Source: Hyphomicrobiales bacterium (GTDB lineage: Bacteria; Pseudomonadota; Alphaproteobacteria; Rhizobiales; Beijerinckiaceae). From it: a DNA stretch of 64,000 nucleotides. The number at the start of each line of letters is the position of its first letter. Within the stretch, counting starts at the first letter, position 1. Below the pieces are notes generated by a model. The model was not told the DNA's origin and did no database searches. It was given only the letters and a program-made list of their open reading frames with translations. Positions 1 to 9,414 of this stretch are shown here, piece by piece. The position numbers and the translations under genes are program-made. Where the stretch lies: NCBI GenBank assembly GCA_930633525.1, contig CAKNFP010000001.1, positions 4,624,091 to 4,688,090 of the forward strand, written 5' to 3'.

Positions 1-428
1 GTGAGCTTCAGCACGCCGTCGACGATGGCCTTGTCGATGAGCGCCGGGCCATAGGCGCCCGCGAGCGGGGGGAGGCCTTGCTCGGCCGTGGCCGCGATCT
101 GCCGGGAATAGACCCTGGCATGGTGGCCGAAGGCGGTCTCGGGCCGGCTTGCGCCATCGCGATAGAGGCCGGCCGCGATCGCGAGGCTCAATCTCAGGTC
201 GGCAATGGTGTCCGCGGGGCTCTTGGCAGGGTTCTTGTCGAACCATTTCGGCATCATCATCTCGGCGGCGACGCCGGTGGCGCTCAAGCCGTCCTCGCCG
301 GTCAGCCGCACCCGGACAAAAGCCTGCGGGGCTTCCGTCACCGTCACCGCGCCGAAGCGGAACGGCAGGCGGAACGTCATCGGGCGTTCGAAAAGCGCGA
401 TCTCGTCGATGGTGACGCGGAGGCCCAT
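1..428 (-). CDS. Enolase-superfamily-like protein (mandelate racemase / muconate lactonizing type), N-terminal part only
   Basis: The gene reads leftward off the window edge, so only the first 142 codons are present. The N-terminus has the look of an enolase-superfamily capping domain: a strand with ALFERPMTFRLPFRFG, then VTVTEAPQAFVRVRL, a GLSATGVAAE turn and MMPKWFDKNPAKS. The catalytic barrel lies outside the window, so the reaction cannot be judged. The ATG lies 8 bp downstream of the stop of the ABC ATPase gene, so it is probably the last or near-last gene of the ABC import operon. Inference: it may act on the imported compound. The family call rests on recalled patterns rather than on catalytic residues. 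Confidence 0.6.
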   Translation of the reverse strand, partial: MGLRVTIDEIALFERPMTFRLPFRFGAVTVTEAPQAFVRVRLTGEDGLSATGVAAEMMMPKWFDKNPAKSPADTIADLRLSLAIAAGLYRDGASRPETAFGHHARVYSRQIAATAEQGLPPLAGAYGPALIDKAIVDGVLKL

Positions 429-436
429 GAGCCGTC

Positions 437-1255
437 TCAGTCGAGGTGTCCGCGCGCGTAGAAATGCTCGCGAATCGTCTGGGTCAACGAACTGAACAGG
501 GGATTGCCCATGTCCTCGAGGCGGCGTGGGCGCGGCAGCTCCACGTCATAGATCGCGGCAATGGTCCCGGGTCGCTCCGACATGACCACCACCCGGTCGG
601 CGAGAAAGACGGCTTCCGGAATGGAATGCGTGATGAGCAGAATGGTCTTGCGCGTTTCCTGATGGATGCGCTGCAGCTCGAGGTTCATCCGCTCGCGCGT
701 CAGCGCGTCGAGGGCGCCGAACGGCTCATCCATCAGCACGATCTTCGGATCATGCACCAGGGCGCGGCAGATGGACGTGCGCTGCTGCATGCCGCCGGAC
801 AACTGCCAGGGATATTTGTTCTCGAAGCCCTCCAGGCCGGCGGTCTTGAGGAGCTTGCGAGCCCGCTCGAGATGAGAAGCGCGGTCGAGCTTGCGCACCT
901 CGACCGGCATCATGACGTTGCGCAGCACGGAGCGCCAGGCGAGCAGAACCGGACTCTGGAACACGATGCCGACATCATCCGGCGGTTCCGTCACCGCCTT
1001 GCCCTCGATCAGGATCTCGCCGGCAGTCGGCGGGATGAGGCCCGCGACAAGCTTGAGCAAAGTTGACTTGCCGCAGCCCGACGGGCCCACGACGGCGACG
1101 AACTCACCGTCGTGGATGTCGAGGTCAATAGGCTTCAACGAGGGTACGTCGCCGTCGCGAGTGCGGTAAGTCTTCTTGAGACCTCTGACCTCGATAAGCC
1201 GCCGCTTGGTCTTTGGCTTATCCATTCCATTTACCACTCTCAACGACAGCGACAT
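437..1255 (-). CDS. ABC transporter ATP-binding protein, NitT/TauT family
   Basis: Cytoplasmic ATPase of an importer for a small organic solute (nitrate/sulfonate/taurine-type family; actual substrate unknown). The 272-residue protein has Walker A GPSGCGKST at 57-65, a Q-loop glutamine near 100, the signature LSGGMQQR at 152-159, Walker B IVLMDEP at 172-178 and the switch histidine in LLITHS. The start at 1255 is favoured over an inner ATG at 1225 because GGGGGAGG lies just upstream of it. It follows the binding-protein gene by about 70 bp and precedes the enolase-like gene by 8 bp. SsuB/TauB-type paralogues cannot be told apart by sequence alone. Confidence 0.95.
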   Translation of the reverse strand: MSLSLRVVNGMDKPKTKRRLIEVRGLKKTYRTRDGDVPSLKPIDLDIHDGEFVAVVGPSGCGKSTLLKLVAGLIPPTAGEILIEGKAVTEPPDDVGIVFQSPVLLAWRSVLRNVMMPVEVRKLDRASHLERARKLLKTAGLEGFENKYPWQLSGGMQQRTSICRALVHDPKIVLMDEPFGALDALTRERMNLELQRIHQETRKTILLITHSIPEAVFLADRVVVMSERPGTIAAIYDVELPRPRRLEDMGNPLFSSLTQTIREHFYARGHLD

Positions 1256-1323
1256 ACTACCTCCCCCGCGAGCCTGTTGATCTCGACCATGGACGGTGTT
1301 TGAAAGAGCCTAGGCCGGCTCGA

Positions 1324-2337
1324 TCAGCCGCCAGCGGCCTTCGGCAAGTAATCGCGGCTGTAGAAGCTCTTTACGTCGTTCTTGGCAGAGGCCTCGAGAC
1401 CACCGTATTCGACCAGCAGATTGACGGAATCGATCATGTTCTGGTCGGTGACATGGAAAGGCGGCAGGTTCTTCGTTTCCGCCGTGCGATAGAGCGGGAT
1501 GGTCAGCTCGAACCCCTCCTTGAGCGTCGCCCGCTGGCCGGCTTTCGGCAGGGCCTTGAGGATGGCCTCGACCGCGCCGTCCGGATCCCTTTCCGCCGCG
1601 AGTATGGCCTTCGTGGTGGCGGCCATGAAGCGCCGCGTCAGGTCCTCGTTTTTCTTGAGGAAGTCGCGATTGGCGATGATGCCGGACGAGACGAGGTGAA
1701 TGCCATAGTCCGCGAACATGATCGGGAAGACGTCCTTGCCGGTCGCGTCCTTGATCTTCATGCTCTGGTCCATCGAATAGCCGAGCAGGGCATCCGCCTG
1801 ACCGCTGATGACGGCGTTAAGCTTGGTCTGCGCGTCACCGGAGAGGATCTTCATCTCGCTCTCCTTCAGGCCGGCGCTCTTGAGAAAGAGCGGCCAGATC
1901 TGCGACATGGAATCGCCAGGCGTGGTCGCGATGGTCTTGCCCTTCAGGTCTTCGGGCTTGCGCATGTTCTTGTCTGAAAAGCCCATTGCCGACATCGGGC
2001 TCGTCTGTAACAGCACACCCGGCGAGGTGACGGGGGCGCCCTTGGCGGCGGCGCGGATCATCGTGGCGACGTCGGCATAGCCGAAGGTTGCCGTGTTGGC
2101 CGCGACCGCCTGAATGGTCACGGCCGAGCCGCGCCCTTCCTGGATGTCGAGGTCGATGCCCTCGGCGGCATAAATGCCCTTTTCCTTGCCATAGTAGAAC
2201 GGCGCGTGCTCACCATAGACATACCAGTTGAGCATCAGCGTGACCTTGTCGGCCGCCGCTGCGGGGAGGACGAAAGAGGGCGCTGCCAAAGCAGCGGCGC
2301 CTGCAAGTATCGATTTAAGAACAGATCTTCTCAACAT
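1324..2337 (-). CDS. ABC transporter substrate-binding protein, NMT1/THI5-like
   Basis: Periplasmic solute receptor for the adjacent permease and ATPase. The N-terminus is an export signal with a twin-arginine-like pattern (LRRSVLKSILAG) and a cleavage region PAAAA; the mature part begins KVTLMLNWYVYGEHAPFYYG, typical of NMT1/THI5-like and SsuA-like receptors, followed by a KGIYAAEGIDLDIQEG segment. Three ATG codons run in a row at 2343, 2340 and 2337; GGAGG is best spaced for the last, giving 337 residues. An upstream in-frame start at 2406 would overlap the permease and delay the signal peptide, so I rejected it. Ligand is not predictable here: the family binds pyrimidines, sulfonates, nitrate and aromatic acids. 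Confidence 0.9.
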   Translation of the reverse strand: MLRRSVLKSILAGAAALAAPSFVLPAAAADKVTLMLNWYVYGEHAPFYYGKEKGIYAAEGIDLDIQEGRGSAVTIQAVAANTATFGYADVATMIRAAAKGAPVTSPGVLLQTSPMSAMGFSDKNMRKPEDLKGKTIATTPGDSMSQIWPLFLKSAGLKESEMKILSGDAQTKLNAVISGQADALLGYSMDQSMKIKDATGKDVFPIMFADYGIHLVSSGIIANRDFLKKNEDLTRRFMAATTKAILAAERDPDGAVEAILKALPKAGQRATLKEGFELTIPLYRTAETKNLPPFHVTDQNMIDSVNLLVEYGGLEASAKNDVKSFYSRDYLPKAAGG

Positions 2338-2402
2338 CATCATTCCTCCGGTAGTTGCGGTCCGCCTTTTTCTGGCGGTTTCGCGGGCGAATATATTGAC
2401 CG

Positions 2403-3209
2403 TCAAGCAGTTGCAAAGAATTCCTGCCGCTGGCTGGCGTGCCAGGGGATAGCAAAGCGTTCGATCAGATCGACGATCCAGAACAGGATGACGCCGATGG
2501 CCGCGAGCAGGACAAGCGCGGCGAACATCGTGGGCAGTTCAAAATTGCCGATCGAGCGCTGCAGCACGAAGCCAAGGCCCGAATTGGAGCCGACGAACTC
2601 GCCCACCACCGCACCGACGACGGCGAGCGTCACGGACACCTTGAGGCCGGCGAAGATGGCCGGCATGGCGTGGGGCAGCTTCACCATCACGAAGGACTGA
2701 AGCCATGAGGCCTTCATGGAGCGGGCGAGATCCCGCATGTCCGGATCGAGCGACTTGAAGCCCTGCACGCCGGAGACGATGACGGGAAAGACGCCGAGGA
2801 GAAAGGCGGAAATCACCTTGGGCGTCATGCCGAAGCCGAACCACACCACGAAAAGCGGCGCGATCGCGACCTTCGGGATCGACTGCGAAAACACCAGCAG
2901 CGGATAGAGATAGGATTCGACCGTACGCGAGCCTGCGATGAGCATCGCAAGCGGAATGCCGATGGCCGCCGACAACAGGAAGCCGCCGATTGTCGCGAGC
3001 GTGGTCGGCACGCTCTCGGCCAGCAGCATCGGCCCCTCGGTACGGAAGGCCTTGATGACGTCGATCGGTGCGGGGATGAGGTAGGGTGGAATATTGAATA
3101 ACCGGACCGCCACATCCCAGAACACGATCAAGAGGACCAGCAGGCCGAGCGGCCTGACCCAGGGCGAGTCCACGATGCGAGCAAGCGTACGGACCGACGT
3201 GGTCGCCAT
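2403..3209 (-). CDS. ABC transporter permease, NitT/TauT family
   Basis: Inner-membrane channel subunit, 268 residues, first gene of the ABC operon. It has about six hydrophobic segments, starting with LGLLVLLIVFWDVAVRLF, and the cytoplasmic EAA loop for docking the ATPase around ARSMKASWLQSFVMVKLPHA. A clear GGAGG stands 7 bases before the ATG. Gene order permease, receptor, ATPase, then the enolase-like gene suggests one transcript reading leftward. No regulator gene is adjacent: the next gene upstream is the penicillin-binding protein, beyond a 530 bp gap. Confidence 0.93.
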   Translation of the reverse strand: MATTSVRTLARIVDSPWVRPLGLLVLLIVFWDVAVRLFNIPPYLIPAPIDVIKAFRTEGPMLLAESVPTTLATIGGFLLSAAIGIPLAMLIAGSRTVESYLYPLLVFSQSIPKVAIAPLFVVWFGFGMTPKVISAFLLGVFPVIVSGVQGFKSLDPDMRDLARSMKASWLQSFVMVKLPHAMPAIFAGLKVSVTLAVVGAVVGEFVGSNSGLGFVLQRSIGNFELPTMFAALVLLAAIGVILFWIVDLIERFAIPWHASQRQEFFATA

Positions 3210-3742
3210 CCGATAACCTCCACCAGAGCGTTTCCCAGACTACGCTTTCCGCGCATGTTGTAACTAACTGGTGATTTACTCAGGCCGACGCTTGGGTGTC
3301 AAGCAGACGAGGGGCGACCTCGACCAAAGTCTTAGGCGGCGCCCTGTGCTGGGGGCTCCCTTGGTCATCGCGTAAGTTGCGGGACGCGAGCTCGTCTCCA
3401 TCCCCGCCGGGGCGCGGTGAGCGAGGGCGGCCCTCGGCCCCATTGTCCTGGTCCACGGCGTTCTGGATCCCTCGGACGCCGCGCTGATTTTTCCCCCTGC
3501 GGGGATCGTTGAGAAATTCACGTTTGGCGGACGGATGGTCAGATGATCGCGGAAGCAGCATAGCGTTGTGTGATCGGACGCCGGGCTTCCCGCGCCAGAG
3601 GTCGACGAAGCGGCGAACTGACATGCGGTCGTCGAGCGCTTCTTCGAGACCGGGGGCGAAACCCAGCCTTTCCCGATCCAAGCTGCGTCGAAAAGCCTCC
3701 GGGTCGCAAGCTGGAGCGCAGCGTTCGAACGCCCTGGAAGTC
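3210..3742. other. Intergenic region between ABC operon and PBP gene
   Basis: About 530 bp without an intact gene. The right half carries the IS5-type remnant. The left part, just upstream of the permease gene, presumably holds the ABC operon promoter, but I see no convincing -35/-10 pair or operator. Several overlapping frames are open on both strands, as expected at this GC content. Confidence 0.6.
3480..3700 (-). pseudogene. Remnant of an IS5-family transposase
   Basis: On the minus strand one frame reads LDRERLGFAPGLEEALDDRMSVRRFVDL, which matches the early part of IS5-type transposases (pattern PGLEEAL.DR.SFRRFVGL). After a frameshift the next frame reads SDHLTI, matching the DHSTI motif that follows in intact copies. 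No full catalytic DDE domain, terminal inverted repeats or target duplication could be seen, so this is a short decayed fragment. The rest of 3210-3742 shows no convincing gene. Confidence 0.45.
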
Positions 3743-6235
3743 TCAGCCGCCGAACAACTGCTCCAGCAGGCCGCGCTGGCGTGGAGGCTGGCGCGGTTGC
3801 GGCTGGGCGGCTACGCGGTCGCCACCACCCACGGCGCCGGGCGGCACCAGCGTCACTTCATCCTCCGCCGTCACGCCCTGGTTCGCCGCGATCTCCCCGC
3901 CCATGGACTGGTAGTTTGGCGTCGAGGGCTGGTAGCGGATGCCCGGCAGCGGTACCGGCTTCTCGCCCTGGACGGCCACTTTCATGTAGCGGCTCCAGAC
4001 ATCGACGGGCAGGTTGCCGCCGGAGGCGCGCCTGGTTGGCGAGTTGTCGTCATTGCCGATCCACACGCCGGTGACGCCCTTGCCGGTGAAGCCGATGAAC
4101 CAGGCGTCGCGGTAATCTTGCGACGTACCCGTCTTGCCGGCCACTTCCCAGCCCGGGAGCTGGGCGCCCTTGGCGGTGCCGATGGTGACGGCCTCGCGGA
4201 GCATGCCGTTCATCATGCCGAGTTGCGCGGGCTCGATGACACGGCCGAGATCGACGACAGTGCGCTTGTACAGCACCTTGCCGTCAGCCGATTTCACGGT
4301 CTTCACCGCGTAGGGGATAACGCCGATGCCCCCGTTGGCGAAGGCATCGAAGGCCGCGACGAGCTCGATCGGCGCGACTTCCGAGGTGCCGAGAGCGATC
4401 GACGGATTGGCCTGCAGCGACGAGGTGATGCCGAGGCGCTGGGCGGTGCGAACGACAGCGCGCGGGCCCATCTCCACCGCGAGCTTCACGGCAACGGTGT
4501 TGATGGAATAGGCGAGCGCCGTGGTCAGAGTGATCGGGCCGTTATAACGCCGGTTGGCGTTGGCCGGTTGCCAACCCCGGATATTGATGGGCGAGTCCTC
4601 TCGCACCGTATCCGGCGTCAGGCCGTTCTCGAGGGCGGCGAGGTAGACGAAAGCCTTGAAGGAGGAGCCCGGTTGCCGCTTGGCCGTGGTCGCGCGGTTG
4701 AACTGGCTCTCGGAATAGTTGCGTCCGCCGATCAGAGCGCGGATGGCGCCATCGGTCGCGAGTGACACGAGTGCGCCCTGGCTCGCCTTGTACTTGGCGC
4801 CCTTCTGGTCGAGTTCCTCGACCAGCGCGCGCTCCCCGGCGGCCTGCAGGCGGTTGTCGATCGTCGTCTCCACGACGATGTCCATGTCGACCTTGCCGAC
4901 ATAGTCGTCGAGCACGTCCATCACATAGTCGGCGGCATAGTTGGCCGAGCCAGCACCCTTGGCCTTCACGGCCGTCGCGGGGGCGAGGACGGCGGCCTTG
5001 GCGGCCTTCTCGGTAATGAAGCCGCCATCGACCATGGCCCCGAGCACGACCTCCGCGCGAGCCCGCGCGGCCTGCGGATTGCGGCTTGGCGCAAGGCGGG
5101 AGGGGGCCTGCACCAGCCCGGCGAGCATGGCGGCTTCGGCAAGCGAGACCTCGCTCGCGTGCTTGCCGAAATAGCGCAACGCGGCCGCCTCGACACCATA
5201 GGCGCCGGCGCCGAAATAGACGCGGTTGAGATAGAGCTCGAGGATCTGGTCCTTGGTGTAGGTCTGCTCCAGCCAGAGCGCGAGGATCGCCTCCTGGATC
5301 TTGCGCGACAGCGTGCGTTCCTGCGTCAGGAACATGTTCTTGGCGAGCTGCTGGGTCAGCGTCGAGCCACCCTGCGCCACGCCACGGCTGGTGACGTTGC
5401 GGAAGGCCGCGCGGGCAATACCAACGGGATCGACGCCGAAATGGCTGTAGAAGCGCCTGTCCTCGATGGCGAGGAAGGCCATCGGCAGATAAGGCGGCAA
5501 GTCGTGGATGGCGATAGTCTGGCCGCCTGTGTCGCCGCGGTTGGCGAGCAGCGAGCCGTCCGCCGCCATGATGGCGACATTGGGAGGGCGCTTGGGAACG
5601 GTGAGTTCCGACATGGGTGGCAGCTGCGCGAAGTGATAAGCCACGACGCCGGCGAGGCCAACGACGCACCACACCCCCAGCACGACGAAGAGGCCGAAGA
5701 GACGCCCGAGGAAGGAACGCTTCCGCCGCTTCCGTCCTTTTCCGGCGCTGCCGCTGCCACGGCCGCCACGGCCGCCGCCGCCACCAGAACCACCCTTCTT
5801 ACGCGGGGACGCTGCCATCATACTATCCTCGGTACGGCGGTCGTCGCCGGGTTCGGCACCTCTGTCATCGATGCTCATGGTGACGTCGATATCCGACTCC
5901 CCCGCGAAACGGGAGGCCGCTGCGAAGCCGGCATCGGCGGTGAAGGAAGGCTCCCTGCGTTCCGTCGTCCGCGTCACGCGCTCAGTTGTGCGGCCCCTGG
6001 GTCCCGACGCGCGCTCCCCGGAGGCATGATCGCGGAGCGACCCGCCGGGCCGGTCGCCGGGCGAGAGCACGATATCCGCATTCCCCGCGTATGCGCGTTC
6101 CCCGCGCGCGAAGGTGGGCTGGGCATGCCCGTGGGGCTCCTGCCGGCGCCGCGTCTCCAGCCTCCGTGAGCGCTGACCGTGGTGAGAATCCGCCTCGTCA
6201 TCCGGGTCATGCCCGCGGCGGTCGAAGTCCCGCAT
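3743..6235 (-). CDS. Class A penicillin-binding protein 1A (transglycosylase/transpeptidase)
   Basis: Bifunctional peptidoglycan synthase anchored in the inner membrane. A long basic, Gly/Ser-rich cytoplasmic tail (GGSGGGGGRGGRGSG, then KGRKRRKRSF) precedes one transmembrane helix. The GT51 domain shows EDRRFYSHFGVDP and GGSTLTQQLAKNMFL; the transpeptidase domain shows the serine motif PGSSFK, SIN and KTGT. I chose the ATG at 6235 (830 residues) because GAGGACAGG lies before it; the frame stays open to 6346 but without a ribosome site. The C-terminus is Gln/Arg/Pro-rich. The unusually long tail of about 160 residues before the membrane helix is low-complexity and may be regulatory, or part of it may be untranslated. 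Confidence 0.93.
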   Translation of the reverse strand: MRDFDRRGHDPDDEADSHHGQRSRRLETRRRQEPHGHAQPTFARGERAYAGNADIVLSPGDRPGGSLRDHASGERASGPRGRTTERVTRTTERREPSFTADAGFAAASRFAGESDIDVTMSIDDRGAEPGDDRRTEDSMMAASPRKKGGSGGGGGRGGRGSGSAGKGRKRRKRSFLGRLFGLFVVLGVWCVVGLAGVVAYHFAQLPPMSELTVPKRPPNVAIMAADGSLLANRGDTGGQTIAIHDLPPYLPMAFLAIEDRRFYSHFGVDPVGIARAAFRNVTSRGVAQGGSTLTQQLAKNMFLTQERTLSRKIQEAILALWLEQTYTKDQILELYLNRVYFGAGAYGVEAAALRYFGKHASEVSLAEAAMLAGLVQAPSRLAPSRNPQAARARAEVVLGAMVDGGFITEKAAKAAVLAPATAVKAKGAGSANYAADYVMDVLDDYVGKVDMDIVVETTIDNRLQAAGERALVEELDQKGAKYKASQGALVSLATDGAIRALIGGRNYSESQFNRATTAKRQPGSSFKAFVYLAALENGLTPDTVREDSPINIRGWQPANANRRYNGPITLTTALAYSINTVAVKLAVEMGPRAVVRTAQRLGITSSLQANPSIALGTSEVAPIELVAAFDAFANGGIGVIPYAVKTVKSADGKVLYKRTVVDLGRVIEPAQLGMMNGMLREAVTIGTAKGAQLPGWEVAGKTGTSQDYRDAWFIGFTGKGVTGVWIGNDDNSPTRRASGGNLPVDVWSRYMKVAVQGEKPVPLPGIRYQPSTPNYQSMGGEIAANQGVTAEDEVTLVPPGAVGGGDRVAAQPQPRQPPRQRGLLEQLFGG

Positions 6236-6581
6236 GTCCTGTCCTCGAGCATTGATACCGGCGCGTCCGGGCCTTGGCACGGTCGCAACCATTGTCCCCG
6301 CCGTTGACCAGGCGCATGGCTCCCATCGGCTCGTCCGCCGGGGCATGCAAGGAGACCCTGCGCGTCGCGCACGAATTCACCTCACATTCCGACAATTCAC
6401 GAAAGGCATCGTAAATGTGGCAGATTAAGGGGCTGTTACCCGGAATGACCCGCGCTGATGAAGTTTCTCGAAGCGGTGTGACCTTGCTGCTTGCGCGAGG
6501 CCTTTCCGTGCCGCAGCATATCACTCCCGAGTCGACATATGGCTGCATCCTAGTCCGTACGGCCCGGAGCTGCAGGGCCGA
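6236..6581. other. Divergent promoter region between PBP1A and nhaP2-like genes
   Basis: Some 345 bp separate two divergent genes, so both promoters should lie here. A relatively AT-rich stretch near 6370-6430 is the best candidate for the PBP promoter. No clear operator or RNA structure was recognised. Confidence 0.5.
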
Positions 6582-8432
6582 ATGAACACGATCGTTTTTG
6601 TCAACTCGCTGCTCTTCGGCGGCGCCGGACTTGTGGCCATCGGCATTTTGTCCAGCCTGATGGCCTCGCGTTTCGGCGCACCCTTGCTGCTGGTCTTCAT
6701 CCTGATCGGCATGGTGGCGGGTGAAGCCGGGCCGGGCGGCATTCTCTTCGACGACTACCGGGCCATGTATCTCATTGGCTCGCTGGCGTTGGCGATCATC
6801 CTGTTCGACGGTGGGCTCCGCACCCGGCTCGCGAGCGTGCGCGGCGGTGCGGCTCCGGCGATCCTGCTCGCCACAGTCGGCGTCGTCATCACGGCCGGGC
6901 TCACCGGCCTTGTGGCCATGCCGCTCCTCAACCTGAATTATCTGCAGGGTTTCCTGACCGGCTCGATCGTCGCCTCCACGGATGCCGCGGCCGTGTTCTT
7001 TCTTATGCGGGCGCGGGGCCTGCAGCTCAGGCGCCGGGTGAACGCCACCATCGAGGTCGAATCGGCGACCAACGATCCCGTCGCCGTCTTCCTGGTGGTG
7101 CTGCTCGTCACCCTCATCGGTGCGCAGGGCCATGCCGAACTTGATTCGGAGATCGCCAACATCCCGCTGCACCTGATGCGCCAATGCCTGATCGGCGGCG
7201 GCCTTGGCATCGGCGGCGGGCTCACCATCGCCTGGCTTATCAATCGCGTCACTTTGCCGGCCGGTCTCCATCCGCTGTTCGTCATCTCGCTCGCCGTCAT
7301 GATCTACGGCCTCGCCGGCATCCTCGACGGCTCAGGCTTCATCGCCGTCTATCTCGCCGGTCTCGTCGTCGGCAACCGGCCTGTGCGGGCCTTCGCCTCG
7401 ATCCTGAGCTTCCACGATGCGGCGACGTGGCTCTGCCAGATCGTCATGTTTCTCGTCCTCGGCCTGCTCGTCTCGCCCGAGAGGCTGATGGCGCATGCCT
7501 TGCCGGCGCTTGCCGTGGCCGCTTTTCTCATGCTGGTCGGCCGGCCCGTGGCGGTCTGGCTATGCCTGACGCCATTCCGCTTCAGCCGCCAGGAAAAGAC
7601 CTTCGTCTCATGGGTCGGCCTGCGTGGCGCCGTATCGATCTTCCTCGCCGCGATCCCCCAGTTGACCCAGGTGCCGGACGCCGAGCTCTATTTCAATGTC
7701 GCCTTCTTCGTTGTCCTGGTCTCGCTGCTGGTGCAGGGCTGGAGCGTGGCCTTCGTGGCGCGCCATACCGGTGTCGCCCTGGCCGATCCGGCTCCGGAGA
7801 TCAGCCGCGTGGAGATCGACCTGCCGGGCAAGGTCGACCTCGAAATGGTGGGCTATCCGCTCCTCGCCGACAGCCCCGTCATCCAGCGCGGAACCTTGCC
7901 GTCATGGGCGCGCGCGGTCCTGATCGTTCGCAGCGGTTCGGTGCTGACGCCGGAGGAGGCAGGCGTGCTCAGTGTGGGTGACTACGGCTATTTCCTCGTC
8001 CCACCGGATCGTATTCGCCGGCTGGACCGCCTGTTCGCGGCCTTCGAGGGGCACCGGAGCCGTGCCCTGTCGGCGGTATTCACCTTTTCGCCTGATATCA
8101 AATTCGCCGATCTCGCGAGCGCTTATGGTGTTGAACCGGACGGGAGCCTTCAGGGCCTGACGTTGGGCGCGATGTTTGCCGACACCTTTGAGGAGGGCGT
8201 GCGCGAAGGTGATCGCCTCGATATCGGCAATATCACCTTGATCGCCCGCAGTGTGCGCGATGGTGTGGTGACGGCGATCGCACTCATCGTCGGTGATACC
8301 GCCGAGGATGCGCCGCTGGCGCAGTCACGCATCGTCGCGCCGGCACTCGCGCGCATCCGAGCCGCGGCGCAACGCACGGCCAATCGCATTGCCGAGGTGG
8401 TGCACCGGCGTGGCTCAGGCCGCGTTCAGTGA
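6582..8432 (+). CDS. Potassium/proton antiporter, CPA1 family, NhaP2/CvrA type
   Basis: Inner-membrane cation/proton exchanger of 616 residues. The first 400 residues hold about 12-13 membrane helices with the CPA motifs LIGSLALAIILFDGGLRT and VESATNDPVAVFLV, in which the ND pair is the expected ion-binding site, and the late motif WVGLRGAVSIFLA. The C-terminal 200 residues are soluble: an RCK_C-like segment (VDLEMVGYPLLADSPV) and a CorC/HlyC-type accessory domain, the NhaP2 arrangement. This points to K+/H+ rather than Na+/H+ exchange by family knowledge. Its 3' end overlaps the convergent amidotransferase gene by 18 bp. Confidence 0.9.
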   Translation: MNTIVFVNSLLFGGAGLVAIGILSSLMASRFGAPLLLVFILIGMVAGEAGPGGILFDDYRAMYLIGSLALAIILFDGGLRTRLASVRGGAAPAILLATVGVVITAGLTGLVAMPLLNLNYLQGFLTGSIVASTDAAAVFFLMRARGLQLRRRVNATIEVESATNDPVAVFLVVLLVTLIGAQGHAELDSEIANIPLHLMRQCLIGGGLGIGGGLTIAWLINRVTLPAGLHPLFVISLAVMIYGLAGILDGSGFIAVYLAGLVVGNRPVRAFASILSFHDAATWLCQIVMFLVLGLLVSPERLMAHALPALAVAAFLMLVGRPVAVWLCLTPFRFSRQEKTFVSWVGLRGAVSIFLAAIPQLTQVPDAELYFNVAFFVVLVSLLVQGWSVAFVARHTGVALADPAPEISRVEIDLPGKVDLEMVGYPLLADSPVIQRGTLPSWARAVLIVRSGSVLTPEEAGVLSVGDYGYFLVPPDRIRRLDRLFAAFEGHRSRALSAVFTFSPDIKFADLASAYGVEPDGSLQGLTLGAMFADTFEEGVREGDRLDIGNITLIARSVRDGVVTAIALIVGDTAEDAPLAQSRIVAPALARIRAAAQRTANRIAEVVHRRGSGRVQ

Positions 8433-9212
8433 GGGCGCGCGTATCGCGAAGGGGGAGACCGCCGCCTCCTCGCCGTGCCGTACGACCGCGATGGAATGGG
8501 GCGGCAGGGCTTGCCAGCCCTCGCGACGCATTTCCAAAGGTTCGGAGGCGAAAATGACCGCTTTCGGCCGGGCGAGCATGTAAAGGCTCGGCGGGTGATC
8601 GTCGCAGGCGGTGCGAACAGCCCAGGTGGTCTGACCGTCCGAAAGCGTGGCGGTGAATCGCAGCGGCGTGGTAATGCCGGCCGTGAGCATGGTGCTCTTC
8701 ACGAGGGCAAGCACATCGGTCAGCGCTTCATCCGGCGCCATGCCGGCCTCGACACGTGCCAGCGTCAGCAGGAACAGGACCTCGGAATCGGTCGTTCCCT
8801 GGCGCATGTCATAGAGGCTGTCGGGTAGGACAGCCTCGAGCTGACGCTTGATGCGGACATAGTCACCGATCTGGCCATTATGCATGAACAGCCACGGGCC
8901 ATGCGAAAAGGGGTGGCAATTGGCCCGGCTCGTCGCCGTGCCTGTCGCCGCCCGCACATGGGCGAAGAACAGCGGCGAGCGCACCTGCGCGCAAAGCGAG
9001 CGCAGGTTCTCATCGGACCAGGCCGGTCGCAGATCCCGGAAGATGCCAGGGGTCGGCCGCTCGCCATACCAGCCCAGCCCGAAGCCATCGCCATTGGTTT
9101 CCGTCTTGCATTCCATGGCGTGCAGCGACTGATGAATGAGCGAATGGTCGGAGGCGCAGATCAGATCCTCCAGCAGCACCGGTTCACCGTGGTAAGCAAG
9201 AAAGCGGCACAT
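8415..9212 (-). CDS. Class II glutamine amidotransferase (YafJ/EgtC-like)
   Basis: Cytoplasmic N-terminal-nucleophile amidotransferase, 265 residues. The nucleophile Cys2 follows the initiator Met directly (MCRFLAYHGEP). Glutaminase-domain motifs are NGDGFGLGWYG, the arginine in FAHVRAATG, NCHPFSHGPWLFMHNGQIG and the TDSE motif. No synthetase domain is attached, as in YafJ and EgtC. Ergothioneine genes (egtB, egtD) are not adjacent, so an EgtC role is not supported; the physiological acceptor of ammonia is unknown. It is a single gene, convergent with the antiporter before it and divergent from the NhaD-like gene after it. Confidence 0.88.
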   Translation of the reverse strand: MCRFLAYHGEPVLLEDLICASDHSLIHQSLHAMECKTETNGDGFGLGWYGERPTPGIFRDLRPAWSDENLRSLCAQVRSPLFFAHVRAATGTATSRANCHPFSHGPWLFMHNGQIGDYVRIKRQLEAVLPDSLYDMRQGTTDSEVLFLLTLARVEAGMAPDEALTDVLALVKSTMLTAGITTPLRFTATLSDGQTTWAVRTACDDHPPSLYMLARPKAVIFASEPLEMRREGWQALPPHSIAVVRHGEEAAVSPFAIRAPSLNAA

Positions 9213-9414
9213 TCCAACGGACCCTTTCGCACATCAGCGCGGCAGAACGAAACCTCGACAGGCGCGGGCCGCAATGCGCGACATCGTCCTGCGGGCCTCC
9301 ATGATCGCGAATCACGCCGTGTCATTGCCAGCGTCTCACGAAAGCCTTAACCAGAGTAACAGCCAAGCTGGCGGCAACGCCGGCATCAAACAGCAATCAA
9401 AGCAAGGGCGCGCC

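Noticed and set aside
8415..8432. Overlapping 3' ends of the antiporter and amidotransferase genes
   Set aside because: An 18-bp convergent overlap is common in compact genomes and needs no special explanation; same for the 29-bp overlap at 41985-42013.
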